Below the pieces are notes generated by a model. That model searched no databases, was not told where the DNA came from, and saw only the letters and a list, made by a program, of their open reading frames with translations. Below are positions 1 through 54,690 of a stretch of DNA of 64,000 nucleotides, in pieces; within the stretch, counting starts at the first letter, position 1, and each line of letters opens with the position of its first letter. The translations under genes and the position numbers were made by a program. Source of the stretch: Puffinus mauretanicus (Eukaryota; Chordata; Aves; Procellariiformes; Procellariidae); assembly GCA_023333565.1 (NCBI GenBank), contig JAJKFH010000241.1, forward strand, positions 496,001 through 560,000, written 5' to 3'.

Positions 1-41778
<41,778 letters not shown>

Positions 41779-42875
41779 TGTTCTCTGCAGGCTTCAAGAG
41801 ATACACAGAAAAGCTATAACCAACCGGACATACGGTTTACAAAGCATGTCTTCTCATGTTGGCACTCCTGTTTACACAGGAAGGGTGTGATATATGTATG
41901 ATATCATCATTTGCTCTTCCAAAAGGGCCAGTGTTTATATTGCTAGTGCTCAGGGTTTAGCCTGTACTTTTCTGTTGTTTTAGTTGTTTCCGTAAATGGT
42001 AACTTTTCAGTGAAGACTGTTTCAACTGTAAAAGCTCTCTGGACAACCACAACTCTGCCATCACCTCAGAAATGCCATGGATGCACCATTCCTCTTGCTC
42101 CTTCCACCCAACCTGCCCTCCCAAATCATTGCTCATTTGGATGCCCTAACAGCAGCCATGGGGCACTGCTCAGGAAACTGACAGCCGCCAGAAAACCCTG
42201 CCCAAGCTGCCCTTGTTTTGTTTGCCTGTAACGTGTTGTTTTAACATTTGATTTCCATTGTGAACTCTGGACACCAACTTGTTTTTCCTTTCTTCCTAAA
42301 CTTGCGAGTATTGGGCGCAGCTGTACGGCCCAGACCGCTGCTGTGCATCGCTGGGTGCAAACAAGTGCTCCCTCCTGTCCCCGCGTAAGGGGTTGGCTCC
42401 AGGGAGAATGGCCTGCCTTCTTTCCATCTGTAGCTGCAAACATTCCCCAGGTAATGGTATAAAGAAATTTGAAGATAGTGTTCATGTAAGTATTGCCTTA
42501 TTGGTGGTGGGCAGGATGTTCTTGGGGAGCTGGGGGTCAGTTGTTCATTTCAGGGGTTTTCTTCATTCCCAAAAATCTGGGTCCAAATATGGTTTAAGTC
42601 ACGCTTCTAGTCTCATGATCTGGGCCCAGCCAACTGCAGGCTCAGAAATGCCCGTTTACATCAGATGTTGACTCTTGACCCTGTTTCCAGTGTACGCTCT
42701 CTGAGGAATTCTCCTTGTGCAAACTTTCCACAGCCTGGGTGTAGCACTTCTTTAAACAGAGTTCATGGTAAATGCCAATCCTTCGCACGATTTCACATTG
42801 CAAATTTCTCATCTGCTTTTAAGCCTGTTTCACACCCTTGGCTGTTGCTAATAAATGTGTCTTGAACAAAACCGA
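41779..42875 (+). other. GALNS: GALNS 3' untranslated region (inferred extent)
   Basis: Sequence from the TGA at 41776-41778 to shortly after the AATAAA at 42850-42855. The end is inferred from the hexamer only. Confidence 0.45.
42850..42855 (+). other. GALNS: Candidate GALNS poly(A) signal AATAAA
   Basis: Canonical hexamer about 1.07 kb after the stop codon, followed by tgtgtcttg, a GT-rich stretch. I noticed no better-placed canonical hexamer earlier in the 3' UTR. Confidence 0.45.
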
Positions 42876-45800
42876 GCAAAGTTACTCTGGGGCTTCTGGG
42901 GAGTAGCCAGAAGCAACCCTGAACGTGCTGTTTGCACCGCCGACAGCTCCACTTCCACCACTCCAGTGTTTTATACAGTACACATGCCCTCTCCGCATGG
43001 CATTGTGCTGCCTTGGGAAAAATCGCGGTGCTCTGTACCTGTAAACAGGCCCTACTTCCTTCCCAAGCAAAGCTTGGGGCTGGCTTGAGACGGGTTGAGA
43101 GCTCTGCTTCTCTGGTAACTGCTGTGCTACTGCTTGCTACGGGCTTCTCAACTGCTTGTTCTTACCCTCACTCTAATCCCAAATGCTCTCATTCTCTCTG
43201 TTCCCATGGTTTATGCTACCTGTAATCCCAGAGGAATTCCTAGTATCTCATGAAGCTGGATAATCCTATAAGATTGTAATGAGAACAGCACTTGAGTTGG
43301 CTCTTACTGTTCCACCTATCAGAAATCACAGCCAGCATTTCATCGGCTGGCAGAGCCTCTGAAACTCACTGTTTGCGCATATGCAAATGGCATTTGTTTA
43401 TAGTCCAAATGTCTTAGATGCCTTATGATGTTCCTACTTGTCCTTCCAGTATATCAAGGCATTTCCGGTACATCTATAACATTTCTCCTTGTTTTGACAT
43501 TGTGTGGATAGCTCAAGTCTTGAGAGATTCTGATCAGCTCGTTCTTCAGCGATGCTGTATGAGAAGGACTGGTAGGAGGACTCGCAGCCGTCATGTGCGT
43601 CTGTCAGCACAGGAGACTGGACAAAACCAGTAACTTCCCATTTTCTGGGTGCTGTCCACCTCTGCTTTAGTGCTTCTGTCACCCAGAAGTGTCCAGAGCC
43701 CTGCAGTTCACTATTATCAGCAGATAAAGATACCACCAGAGGAGGGAGTCTGTCACTGCAACTCCCTGAAAATCGCTGTCAGCCCTCAAATAGTTAGGAA
43801 CATGTCTGCTGCAAATTGTAACAGCGCTTTGTCTTTCTACGCGCTGCTTATTAAGAGATCACATCGCAGGATCGCAGATCATCGTCTGAGCACTAGCTCA
43901 AACATGTTTCTCAGTTCTTAGCATTTGCAGTATGCACATTGTGAGCATACTGGATACCTGCTACCCCGTGTCCCCTGCCTGCCTGGCTGCCACTTCATTC
44001 GTTACTCTTTCACAGCTTGCAGTTTTGAAGATACTGCTTTTCCCCTGTTTGTGTAACTTGCTTCGACAAGCCATCCTGTTCTCAGCACACATGGTGTTTG
44101 TCTGGTTACCCAGCACACAAAGTCCTCGTTCCTCATTGAAATAATCTCTCAGTGCATAGATACTGGATGTAAACTTTGCACTAGAAAGCTGGCTGCTATA
44201 AGTGAATTGACTTGAGGTCTCTGTATTATCTGCCTCATGTCCATTTATTATAAAAGATCAAAGCTTAATGTGAAGAAGCTACTGCTTTAAATTTAAATAA
44301 GAATAGTAGTTTTACAGGTGGATAGCTAGCAAGGATTTTAAATCAATGCCTTTCCCAAAGATGTACAGATTTTAAAGTTGTGAGATGAAGAACTAATGAA
44401 GAAAAATAAACTAATTTATCAGAAATGCATTATATGATTTGTCTGTGCGCACCTGTAAAACAACTGAATAACACCTTGCTTTGGGACAGTCTCACAGATA
44501 CGCCTTCCAGATCATGGGACTGACTTGGGTTAAAAATAGCTTGTTTTGTTTTCCCTGTATTATTTTTAACGTGGATCAATTTCCCAGCCCACACAACTGC
44601 CCAAGTACAATTCAGAGGCTGGTGTGGGGACCAGGGGCGTACGTGGCCTGAGGCTGCGTCCACCAGCACAGCCGCAGGGATGAGCACTGCCAGCCTGCAG
44701 CGTTAGTGTGGGGCAGCTCAAAACCACCGATACACGCCTTGGATCACAAAGCGGCCAGCATGTACTACCACATCTGCCCTTAATAATTACCCTGAGCCTC
44801 TGATCTGAAGTGGGTCCATGTGATGGTTGCCCAGTTTTGCGAACTGCCCGTACTGGGGCAGGTGTTGGCTTTGCAGGAGCTGCCTGCGGGACCTGCCCGG
44901 GGTTGTGTGTGCGATAGCGGTCGATGAGGAGTGGGTCTGGTGGGGTTTACTGGCCGGTCGGGGACCTGCAGCAGTGAAGCTCATTTGTTGGTGGCTTCCT
45001 TTCTTAAGCTGCAAGACATAAGAGCTAAAGGAAAGATGATGTCTGTCTAAGACTGCTTCTATGTGATGTTCCTTTCTTTATATTTAAATACGTCTGCTGA
45101 ACGCTAAAAGCTTAATATCTGCTTGGGCTAAGAGTCCAAGGAATTTCTTCTTGCCTTTAGTTTCCAATTAGCTGAGCCTCTCGAGTCTCCCTGCACTGCC
45201 CCTGAGGCTGTGTTATCATCCGACCCTCCATGCAGAGAAGCTTCTGAAATTGATGTAACTAATAATCGTGGAAAAAGTCCTACTGCATTTACAGTCTATG
45301 GCTGCAAAAATGGAGCCTTGATTTAAAATCCTGCAGCGACAAATGGATTATTTCGGTGGCAAATTAGTCTCTGAGGACCAACAATTCGGGGATCCGAACA
45401 CTGGAATTGGAAACCAGAAGATCAATTCCAAACACTTAGAGCCAAGGTTAATGCCCTGCAAACTGTATTGAGTGCAGTGATGAAAGATAACATGCCTCTG
45501 CATTTTAAATGGGAAGCCGAGCATTAAAAGTGAAAATGGGCAAGTTCGGAACGAGAGCAAATGGTACCCACGTATTTGCTAATAAAACGTTATGCTGTGT
45601 CTGGGGACTGAGTTTTCAGGCAAGTGCTGAGGATGACAGCGGGCTTTTACTAAAGAAACTGGAATGAATATCGCCGAGAAGGAGGCTGTTAAACTTGGGA
45701 CACTCACGGCCGCGTGGAAGCTGGCAGTTCTCGGTACCTGCCGAGTTGAGCCTTTCCCGAACGTGGTGGACAGCTTCCAAAAGCCTCCTGGTTTCGCATA

Positions 45801-48800
45801 AAGCGAAGCGGATGAGATGAGGATCTCCCGAAGGTTGGAGAATACTCTATTCCCGTGAGGACATCTTTGCAGTCACCATGTGAAATAATTTCAGCAGCTG
45901 AAGAAAGACCTTTTGAAGGTGAGAGTGGTTTGAATCGGGGCTTTGGAGGGGAAGGCAGTGCTGGGAGGCAGTTTATTGTCTGCAGAGTTGCCAGCAGCCT
46001 CTTCAGCACAGCTAGACAAGAAACAGATCCCCAGGGATCTTGCTGTTGTCCTCAGCACTGGGAAACTTTACAAACTACATACGCTTTTACTCCCTTAAGA
46101 GTTACTCTGCTTGTTCAGTATCTGAATAACTGTTTTGCGGTTAGAGTGGCTTGTTTTCAGTTTCTCTTAACAGTTATAATACTTAGAAATAGACTTTTGC
46201 TTTTGTTTTCTGATAGTATTTGATGTGAGTTTTTCATGTGTTATCAGCAAGCGACATGGCAGTGCTTCTTGAATTAAACTGTTAATTTTTAAGAACAGTT
46301 GTAAGGGGAGAACGGAAATCTCATTTTAGGTTCTTCTTTTCCTTTGGAAACTGGCTATTTTAAACACCGAGAAAAGACTCCATTTGCCTGTTTTCTTTAT
46401 ATCCTCTTCCACCGTTTATAGTTTTGTTGTTGATCAAAGTTTAGTTCGGATTATATAAATCCTAAATAAAGGTGGATCCCTAGCCAAAAGCCTGGGGTCT
46501 CTCAGGAGTGTAAAAAAACCTCTGCCATCCAACTTCTCGAGAGAGCCAATCTGGCAGCTGGTATGTGATTCTCTATGCCTTTTTCCTTCCTGGAGTCCCT
46601 TAATACCCTTCTGGGTGATATGTATGTTGGTAGCACGATTCCCATCTGAAAGGGATCGGGGCTGAAAAGCCTGTCGGCCCGTTCGCCAGCAGTGAGGAAT
46701 GTGTGCCAAATCCATTAGTTCTGGATCGGGCTCAAAATCCCCTCCCGGCTCGGCCAGGCTGGCCAGAGGAGAGAGAGGGGTTTTGTGTCTTCTCCAAGGG
46801 CCTGATCCAACCTGCTGCAGCGGGCAGGAGGTGCTGGGTTCGGCTCCGTGCAAACAAGGATGCTGTGGAAGGGCAGAGCCGGTTCGCCATGCTTTCGCCT
46901 CTTTTAGGGGGGGACAAAGCTAGCTCGTTATTCAGTACGGACGCTTCGGTCCCGAGTCCAGGGAGCTGGCTGGGGAACTGCATTCTTCTGCTGTTGAAAT
47001 AAGAGATTTCAAATTTGTTTTTAAAAAAAATGGGTTTAAAGTGCATGCGTTTCTAAAGCTGAAATTGAAACGAAACGTTCCAGCAGATTTGAAAGGAAAT
47101 TTTAGTCCTCATTTCCCCTTGTGGGGTATGTTGAAATTTTGAGCATTTTGTTCCACTTCACACTGAAGTTTTAAAATCCTTAACGGAACAGAAACTTCCA
47201 TACTCAGCACAGCTTTTCTAATTGCCTGGTTAAGCTGATTAGAGCTAGCTCGCAAGCTTTTATACCCCCAGTTTTTATGTTCACAGGTGAATAACATCTC
47301 TCGTGTCAGGATCTCAAAGCGCTTTTAAATCACTGATTACCTCTGTGTCCAAAAGAGAGGCAGAGCCAGTGTCCCCCTGCTACAGTACCCTCTGGGGGGT
47401 CCAGATCCGAGGCAGTGGTTCTTCCGCCAGAACAGCCCTAAACCTCTCCGAGCCACAAGCGGATGTCGAGACACCTCCCCAGTGATATTCCAGAGCCGAA
47501 GTCCTTTGACATCACATTTGGAAATCGGTCCTAGGAAAGTTCTTTTCAGATGGAAATTGCAGTAGGAGTCAGCACTGTTGTTTGAAAGGTTGAACAATTA
47601 CAGGGAAAACTAATTTTTTTTGGATGTTAAAAACCAGTCTGTACTGGTAGGTGCAATTCATATCCTTTGAAATGGAGGATTAATGAGGTGAAGTTCTGAC
47701 AGAGGTCTGAGAAATGTTATTTTTTAAACCTGAACTGGCATGTGGCATAATTTCTGGCAGCTGAATCACTGGAAGTCCGATTTGGTGTAACCTTTATGCT
47801 CTTCCTGGCAGAACTGATGGTGTCTGAGAGGCCTGATCCTGCATCAGAGGAGGAGAGATCTCCCCAGCTGCTGCTTCACCCGGCTGGTGGATGCGAAGGG
47901 ACCGGTGGGAGCCCCGGCAGCTCGTCCTGGTGAGAGCTGCCGGTTTGCCTGGGGTCGGTTTGCATGAGGGGCCTGGGAACCTCGCTTAGCCTCAAGAAAA
48001 GTGTGGTGGTGACTTCTGTTAATAATGGTGGTAATTGTGTAGGAGAGTCACAAACAAGAAAAATGTGGTGAAGACCCCAGCTTACAGCTCCTCCATTAGT
48101 GAGAGGCACTGCAGGCAGGCTGCAAAAGAGCCCTTTCCCAGCTCCTGCTTATTTCCATGGGTAGGCAGATAAATTCCATTACTTCCATCCGCCAGGAAGA
48201 AGAGGAGTTGCTGGAATAGCTCATTGCCCGGTATTGTGGCTGGTAAGGTTACAAGAGAAACCCTTCCAGCTCATCCGAGGGAGCGAGGGGTGTCGCAAAG
48301 CCGCTGTTCCAGTGGAAGGCTATGTGCTTCGTCCGTGTTTGCTTCACTGGAACAGCTGTTAGAGAGAATTTTTCTGGTGCCAAAGAGATAATCTGACCTC
48401 AGGGAAAATCTTAGTCTGTAAGGGAACGGTTGTGAAAAGAGGCACACTGACCTCCTGCGCGGGCTGTCTCTGGCAATAGAGAGCTTAACAAGAAAGGGAG
48501 CAACCTTTGCACTGGCCTTCAGCTCATCTCGCTTGCACCTCAGGCAGGCATCCATTAAACAGGTGCCTTTTGCTGTCTGTAGATGAATTAGGAAGAAAAT
48601 AGAGCAGTGGAGGATTCAGTGTGCGGCAAATGATTCCCGAGGGTTTGCACCAAGCACTGGGAACTATGCAACGACACAGGACGTGTCGGATGCTGGGATG
48701 CGGGCAGAATCGGGTGTCTCGCGAGCCGTGCTGTGCATATGAGCCCGTCATGCTAAGGTGGAGAGGAGACCAGCTTCCCCTCCTGTCAGCTGCTCCTCCT

Positions 48801-49555
48801 GTGTGAGAGCCACTTCTCGTAGCTGGAAGGACCCAGGGGGCTGTTGGGAGCGACTGGTCCAGCAAGAGTAGGAGAAAGCAGCTCTGCGTTCATTACCAGG
48901 CTGCTGCAGCCCTGAGCACCCAGCCCACGGGGTCCGCACCAAATCACTGCAAAATACCTGGATAGCTGCTGGCACGCTGTCACACGCCTCACAGACAGGC
49001 CCTAACGGCTGTCCGGAGGGTGGGCAGCTCAGCTGTCCTCGTCGCAGCTATCAGCAGCAAACACGGAGCTTGGCCAGGGGTGTTGCGTGCTCGAACTGCA
49101 GTGGGTTGTACCCAGATGCATTTGGACCAGATCCAAGTCGTATTTGCTAATGTAAGAGGAGATCTGTACTCATTCAGCAGTAGCTCTACTGCCCACAATG
49201 GATTTTGCACGGACAAACGGTAATTCACCCATCAGGCGATGGGAGATAGGAGCTGTGTGAGAGTGCCCCGACCTGCCATACGAACGAGTGACACCAATAG
49301 CTGCTGAGCTGTTAGTCCAGGACCGAGGGCCCTCAGACCGGCTGTGTTATCATCCCCCAGGGGTGTAATCCAAACCAACGGTTTTAGCAAAAACAAAATG
49401 CGATTCCAGGAGTTCACAAGAGGTGATGAGGGACAGAAAAGGAGAAAATAGCTTAGTCCTAACAAGCTTGCTATCTACGCAAGGTGCTGGGCAGGGGTGA
49501 AGGGGGGTGGAAGTGTAACCCCTGGGCATGGGACTCCTTTCCAAAGCTGGCTGGG
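42876..49555. other. Intergenic region GALNS-APRT
   Basis: 6.7 kb between two plus-strand genes. Short frames on both strands have no recognisable domain. No RNA gene or repeat family was recognised. GC content rises towards the right end. Confidence 0.75.
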
Positions 49556-49559
49556 GCAA

Positions 49560-50560
49560 GGCAGCTCCAAGGTGCCAGGGCTCCGTGCACTCAGGAAATA
49601 CAGCTCCACACGCTGCAGGTACCAGAGCACTCTTCAGAGGGGAAACTGGGGCTCCATACACTGGGGTACCAGGGCTCCATGCAGCGGGGGTACCCAGCTG
49701 CTGTGCACCGGGGTACAGAGCACTGTGCACTGCAGGTGTCGGGGCAGCATGCATTGAGGTACCGGGGCTCCCTGCTTTGAGGTACTGGGGCACTGTGCAC
49801 TGGGGATACCTGGGCTCCATGCACATGGATACCAGAGCTCCATGTTCCAGGGTAGCAGGGCACCAGGCACTGGGGAGATCGGGGCTCTGTGCGTTGGGGT
49901 ACCAGAGTTCCATGCACCGGGGGGGGATGGGGGTGTTGGGGCTCCATGCCTCAAGGTGCCAGGGCTCCACGTACCTGGGGACTGGGGCTCTGTGCCCCAG
50001 GGTACCAGAGCTCCATGCACGAGGCGATTGGGGCTCCATGCACTGGGGGGATCGGTGTTCTGTGCATAGGGGTACCAGACCTCCACACACCAGGGAGTCA
50101 GGGCTCCGTGCTCCGGGGTCCCAGACCTCCGTGCACTGGGGGCGTCAGGGCTCCAGGGTACCAGAGCTCCATGCACTGGGGGGACCGGTGCTCCGTGCCC
50201 CGATGTACTAGACCTTCATGAACCAAGGGGTCGGGGCTCTGTGTACAGGGGTGCCAGAGCTCCATGCACCGGGGGGATCGGGGCTCTGTGTACAGGGGTG
50301 CCAGAGCTCCGTGCACCAGGGGAGTTGGGGCTCCGTACCCCGGGGTAGCAGAGCTCCGTGCACCGTGGGGGTCGGGGCTCCGTACCCCGGGAAAGCAGAG
50401 CTCCATGCACCGGGAGGGTCGGGGCTCCGTACCCCGGGGTAGCAGAGCTCCGTGCACCGGGAGGGTCGGGGCTCCGTACCCCGGGGTAGCAGAGCTCCGT
50501 GCACGGGGGTGCCAGGGCAGCAGGGCACCGTGCAGCCAGGTGCCGGCGCTCCGTGCAAGC
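49560..50560. repeat. GC-rich minisatellite, about 24-bp unit with a 47-bp higher-order unit
   Basis: About 1 kb of tandem repeats of a 23-24-bp unit (form ggggctccatgcactggggt). In the right third, pairs of diverged units form a 47-bp unit: the word cagagctcc recurs at 50255, 50302, 50349, 50396, 50443 and 50490, always 47 bp apart. The array stops about 110 bp before the APRT start codon. Long open frames on both strands here are a by-product of a stop-poor GC-rich repeat. Confidence 0.92.
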
Positions 50561-50564
50561 TGTA

Positions 50565-50672
50565 CCGGGAGGCGGTGCAGGGCCGCCCCCCGCGGAGAGC
50601 CCCGCCCGCCCGGCGCTGCGCGGTGCGGGGCTGCGCGGCGGCTGCGCGGCGGCTGCGCAGAGCGGGGCCGCC
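50565..50672 (+). promoter_or_regulatory. APRT: APRT promoter / CpG island core
   Basis: CpG-dense, TATA-less sequence just before the APRT start. An Sp1-type GC box lies at 50600-50607 (ccccgccc) with further GC-rich words around it. Three near-copies of gctgcgcggcg lie at 50630-50660. The start codon context is gccgccATGa. Mammalian APRT promoters are known to be TATA-less with Sp1 sites, which fits. The transcription start is not resolved. Confidence 0.65.
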
Positions 50673-50752
50673 ATGAGCGAGGAGCGGTTGGGGAGGGTGC
50701 GCGACCGGGTGCGGCCCTTCCCCGACTTCCCGGTGCCCGGCGTGCTTTTCCG
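50673..50752 (+). CDS. APRT: APRT exon 1
   Basis: 80 coding bases from the ATG to the gtgcgg donor, splitting Arg27 after its second base as in human. It encodes the [11 protein letters not shown] family motif. Confidence 0.96.
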
Positions 50753-53362
50753 GTGCGGGCGGGGATGGGGCCGGGGGCTCGCTTCCAGCTCCTCTCCTCG
50801 CTGCCCATCCCTCCCCTTGCCTGCTCCTGGCAGCACAGGGCAGGACCCGCTTCCCCTGGGCTTAGGAGCTCGGTCGAGAGCCGGCCCAGCCCCCCGGAGG
50901 TATCTAACGGCTCTCCCTCTTTTTGCAGCGATATCAGCCCCTTGCTGAAGGATCCTGCAGCTTTCAGGACTTTGATTGATCTTCTGGAAGATCATTTGAG
51001 GGCATCTTTCCCCAAAATCGACTTTATTGCAGGTGAGTGTTGGTTGGAAACATCTCTGAGGTCAGTGGAGAGCACCGTGTCCTCAGGCTCCCAGGCAGGA
51101 GGCGTGGGGAGGCTCCTCTGCTAATGGGGCAGGAAATACTGTAGCCCTTGGACATTATGATCACCCAAATGTTGGCCTCTATCGTACGGCAACACTGGGA
51201 CAGGTTATACCCTTAAGTTATTTCTGTAGTTTCCTGAAATACTGGTTTTTGGATGTGGCAGACGCCATCTGATGATGCTTCAGTGCCAGTTTCGTAATTC
51301 ATTGCTTTCATCATGGAAAAAAAAAGCCAGGGAGTACTGAAAGTCTGACATAAAGTCTTACAGGCATGCCTGTAAGGTCTCGCACAGTCCCCGTGGCAGG
51401 CAGACCCTGTTCCAGCATGTTGTCCTTCTCAGGGGGCCTTTTCAAGCCAACAGAAACAGCCTTTGTGGTGATAACGTGTTGCAACACACCTGTGAAAGAG
51501 GCTGAGAATGGAGCCTAGGAAGGCAGTGCTTGGGCTGGGCGGTAGCCCAGAGTTCAAGGAGTCTAAGCAAACCTGGTCCAAGCGCCTCGTGATAACTGAA
51601 GTCTGTCCCCCGCTGGTGCAAAGTCCCTGGCTGTGTGGTCGAACTGATACTGGGGCTTAGCTGAGTTTATCTCTAAGAAAAAGAGCTAGAGGGGAGGCAA
51701 AGTGGGCCGATGGGGGGATCGATGCGGTGCCCCAAAGCCTGTCAGCAGCACATCTTGATGAACACAGGCCGTGCAGGAGTGTGGTGTGTGTTTTCAACCC
51801 ATAGAAATGACTGTAAGAACAAATGGCTTCTAGAGACCCCCCTGAACACAGGAGGATAAACCTGGGGTATGGTGCCCCAGTCGAATGGCTCTGTTCTGAG
51901 TATGCTTGCTGCTCTGCTCCCCCCAGGCCTGGACTCCCGTGGCTTCCTCATAGGCCCCCCCTTGGCTCAGAGACTGGGGATTGGCTTCGTGCTGATACGG
52001 AAAAAGGGGAAGCTTCCCGGTCCGACCGAGTCGGTCTCCTACGCCCTTGAGTATGGCAAGGTAATGCCTGGGGAGGAGAAGAGGGTTTCCAGGCTGGTTG
52101 ATGGAGGGCCGGGGGGTGTCAGCGAGGGGACAGCGTGATAAAACCAGCGGGGTGGTCCCCAAGCTGGGTTTTGCAGCCAGTGCTGATGCCGCGGGCAGCC
52201 TGGCATGGCACAAGCTTCAGGAGTGCTGCTGAGCTTCACCGCGCCCCGGCACAGCGGCTCCCTCCCCGAACCACGGACACGTGGCTTGTGTCGGTGAGCT
52301 GCACTGTGATTTTTGTGGGAGGCGATAAGACTTGGTGCTAAATTGCTTTGTTTGGCTTCAATTCAGGGGCATGAACACGGAGTGTGTTTCCCACTCTTCC
52401 AGTAAGTGCTATAAGTAAATGCCTTTATTGCATGGCTTCAGAACAGAGTGCTCGCCTCATAACACCGCAGCCTCTCTGATTAAAGAGCAGAGGTGTAAGC
52501 CTAATAACACGCTACCGCTGGTAACTAACAGCAGCCAGGGACCGGCAGCAGAAACACCAAACCTAGGCATTATTTATGAGGATTGTTTAGGCCAACCCCT
52601 GCATGGGACGAGTTCATCTGACACAGGACGTGCCTGTGACGGTTTGGATCAGGCTTGGTGGTGCTGTCAAGGCAGAGCGCTCCAGCCCAGTGCATTACAG
52701 GAGATTTTCCCAACTGGAGAACTGCTTTGGGATAAGGTTTCACGATGAGACCATAACTCACTTGATGAATGTTCAGGATCTTGACGTGCCAGAGGGTTGG
52801 CCCGGCAATCACCTAACCCGCTATGTATTTCCATGGCACTCCCCTGTGGCTGCAGTATGTGCTTTTGGGGTTTTAGGTGCTGAGTGTTAAGGTTGATCTC
52901 GCTGAAGACTTGTCTGCATTCCACCATGTGTTAGCAGTTTGTGAAGTGTTTCTCTGTAAGGCAAGACTAAAATGAAGCTACTCTTTCCACCCTGCAGGCT
53001 GAACTTGAAATCCAGAGTGACGCCGTGGAACCGGGACAAAAAGTAGTTATTGTAGATGACTTGCTTGCAACTGGAGGTGAGAGAAGCAGACGGTGTTAGA
53101 GCACCTGTAACCCACGTACGCGTGCGTTGGTGGCAGCAGGAGCAGCCGTGGGGTTTGAAGCTTACCTCAGCACTGCTCCTCGAGTGACGATGTTTCTGCT
53201 CCACCTCTGTGTCATGCAGGTACCATGTGTGCAGCCTGCGAGCTGATGAAGAGGCTGAAAGCTGAAGTCCTGGAGTGCCTGGTGATCATAGAGTTAAAAC
53301 TCCTGAAAGGGTCGGAAAAGCTCAAATCCATCCCTTTCTACTCTCTGCTGCAGTATGACTGA
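50673..53362 (+). CDS. APRT: APRT, adenine phosphoribosyltransferase (5 exons, 179 aa)
   Basis: Cytosolic purine-salvage enzyme that makes AMP and pyrophosphate from adenine and PRPP. Exons 50673-50752, 50929-51032, 51927-52060, 52998-53076 and 53220-53362 join to 540 bases. Lengths of exons 1, 3, 4 and 5 equal the human ones as I remember them; exon 2 is one codon shorter (RASFPKID against human KATHGGRID). The N-terminus is [20 protein letters not shown]. The PRPP-binding motif [13 protein letters not shown] lies at about residues 122-134. GLDSRGF and [11 protein letters not shown] are family signatures. It ends in SLLQYD. The start was chosen for its Kozak context and alignment with human. 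It is tail-to-tail with CDT1 and follows GALNS in the same orientation, as in the mirror-image human order. Confidence 0.97.
50929..51032 (+). CDS. APRT: APRT exon 2
   Basis: 104 bp between ttttgcag and gtgagt. It encodes [20 protein letters not shown] and then KIDFIAG. One codon shorter than the human exon. Confidence 0.96.
51033..51926 (+). other. APRT intron 2
   Basis: 0.9-kb intron with no recognised element. Confidence 0.85.
51927..52060 (+). CDS. APRT: APRT exon 3
   Basis: 134 bp, the human length. It encodes [20 protein letters not shown] and then [20 protein letters not shown]. The acceptor is ccccag and the donor gtaatg. Confidence 0.97.
52061..52997 (+). other. APRT intron 3
   Basis: 0.9-kb intron. 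Short frames on both strands show no domain. No RNA gene was recognised. Confidence 0.85.
52998..53076 (+). CDS. APRT: APRT exon 4
   Basis: 79 bp, the human length. It carries most of the PRPP loop, [12 protein letters not shown]. The acceptor is cctgcag and the donor gtgaga. Confidence 0.97.
53220..53362 (+). CDS. APRT: APRT exon 5
   Basis: 143 bp with the TGA stop, the human length. It encodes [20 protein letters not shown] and ends in SLLQYD. The acceptor is tcatgcag. Confidence 0.97.
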
Positions 53363-53623
53363 GGAAGAGCCAGGAGAAGGGAATGTGCCCTGAGCTGTGC
53401 ACAAGTTTGGGCTTTATTCAGTGACTCTTGATGTCACGAGGGGGCGGGCAGGGGGGGAACCTACAATTTTGATCCTGGCCAGATGCTATACAATTGTAAG
53501 TCCTATTTATTTTCCAAGCCACAGATTAAGGTGTGTTGAGTGTAAGGATCCTTTTTTCATCCTTTGGGAAGAAGGAACAACCTGATCGTTTTGGGGATGG
53601 AGACCAAGATGCAGCTTCACTGA

Positions 53624-53647
53624 TTTTTTTTTTTTTTTTTTTTTTTT
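53624..53647 (+). repeat. Poly(T) tract, T24
   Basis: Uninterrupted run of 24 T in the APRT 3' UTR region. No adjacent SINE or LINE body was recognised. Confidence 0.9.
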
Positions 53648-54655
53648 GAGGAGACCAAAGTGAAAATTTGCTGTGAGGCAGGAGAGGTCTGATAGCTTAG
53701 GGGCCCAGCATTCCCTTTCGGTTGAGCCGTGCCTGGTCAGCCTCCTAGGAACCTGCTAAAAGTTTGCCAAAGAAACACAGAAGATGGGCAAAAAGTGATT
53801 ATTTGTCTAAGGGATAAATCCCTCTGTATCTGACCTCAGAGGATGGTCTGGTTGGTTGCTCTCTGCTGTCGCTCACACCAGAATAGGTTGCTCTTACATT
53901 AAGGTAGTGCTTGTTAAGGAAAATAATTGCCTGCCCAGCCCTGTGTCCTGAAATTAGGAGGCAGCCACTGCCAACGCAACGGAGGTTGCTGGCGTAGATG
54001 AGCTTAAACACCATGTCAGCTTGCAGCTTGGCTTGTGATCTCCTTCCCTTGAGACCGCAGGACGCTGAAGGTCCTTGCTGTAGGAAGCTGTCTTGCCTTC
54101 CCTTGGTCCAGGGTGGTTCTTAGTGGATTTTGCAAAACGAGGAGCAGTCTACATCATGAGAAGTACCTCGCAGCTGGGCGACGGGCGGTGAGGAAGGGGG
54201 CCGTGCGTCTGCTCAGGGCTGCTCACCTGCCTTCTGTCTAGCAGCACTGGCACCTACCAAAACCTGCAGCTCCAGCCAGGGCTGGCAGCTTTGGTTTAGC
54301 ACAAATTCCAACCTACTGCTCTGTATCTGACTCCATGCTGCTGACTCCCCTCTGCTGTGTTCTTGGGGCATCACGACGTTGAAAAGGATGATGCCAGTTT
54401 GGAGCCCATTCTTGTCGGTATGTTTGGTGTCGGATAAGGCCACAGGAAAGAAAGAAAAGGTGTTCTGCTTGCAGCTGAGCTCCGGCGGTCTCACTCGGGT
54501 TGTGTGATGGATGAAGTGGCGTTTGGAGGTGCTCCCTATAGCGTGGTTCAGTTTGGTCACAGGGGTAGCTAAAACCCAGCGTGCCAAAACTTTCACATGC
54601 CTGCAAACATTAGGGACTGTGTCCCTGTCCTAGCAGGGGCTGAACTCACTGGTAA

Positions 54656-54661
54656 AATAAA
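54656..54661 (+). other. APRT: Candidate APRT poly(A) signal AATAAA
   Basis: Canonical hexamer followed within 30 bp by a T-rich and GT-containing stretch (tgttgacttattttgatttt). Confidence 0.5.
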
Positions 54662-54690
54662 TGTTGACTTATTTTGATTTTTTTCTAAAC

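Larger units (their letters stand above)
53363..54690 (+). other. APRT: APRT 3' untranslated region (inferred extent)
   Basis: About 1.3 kb from the stop codon to just after an AATAAA hexamer. It contains T24 at 53624-53647. The end is inferred from the hexamer. Confidence 0.45.

Noticed and set aside
49350..51124. Long open frames on both strands (up to about 286 codons) across 49.35-51.1 kb
   Set aside because: They are translations of the GC-rich minisatellite and CpG island, open in several frames at once, with repeated Pro/Gly-rich words and no domain.
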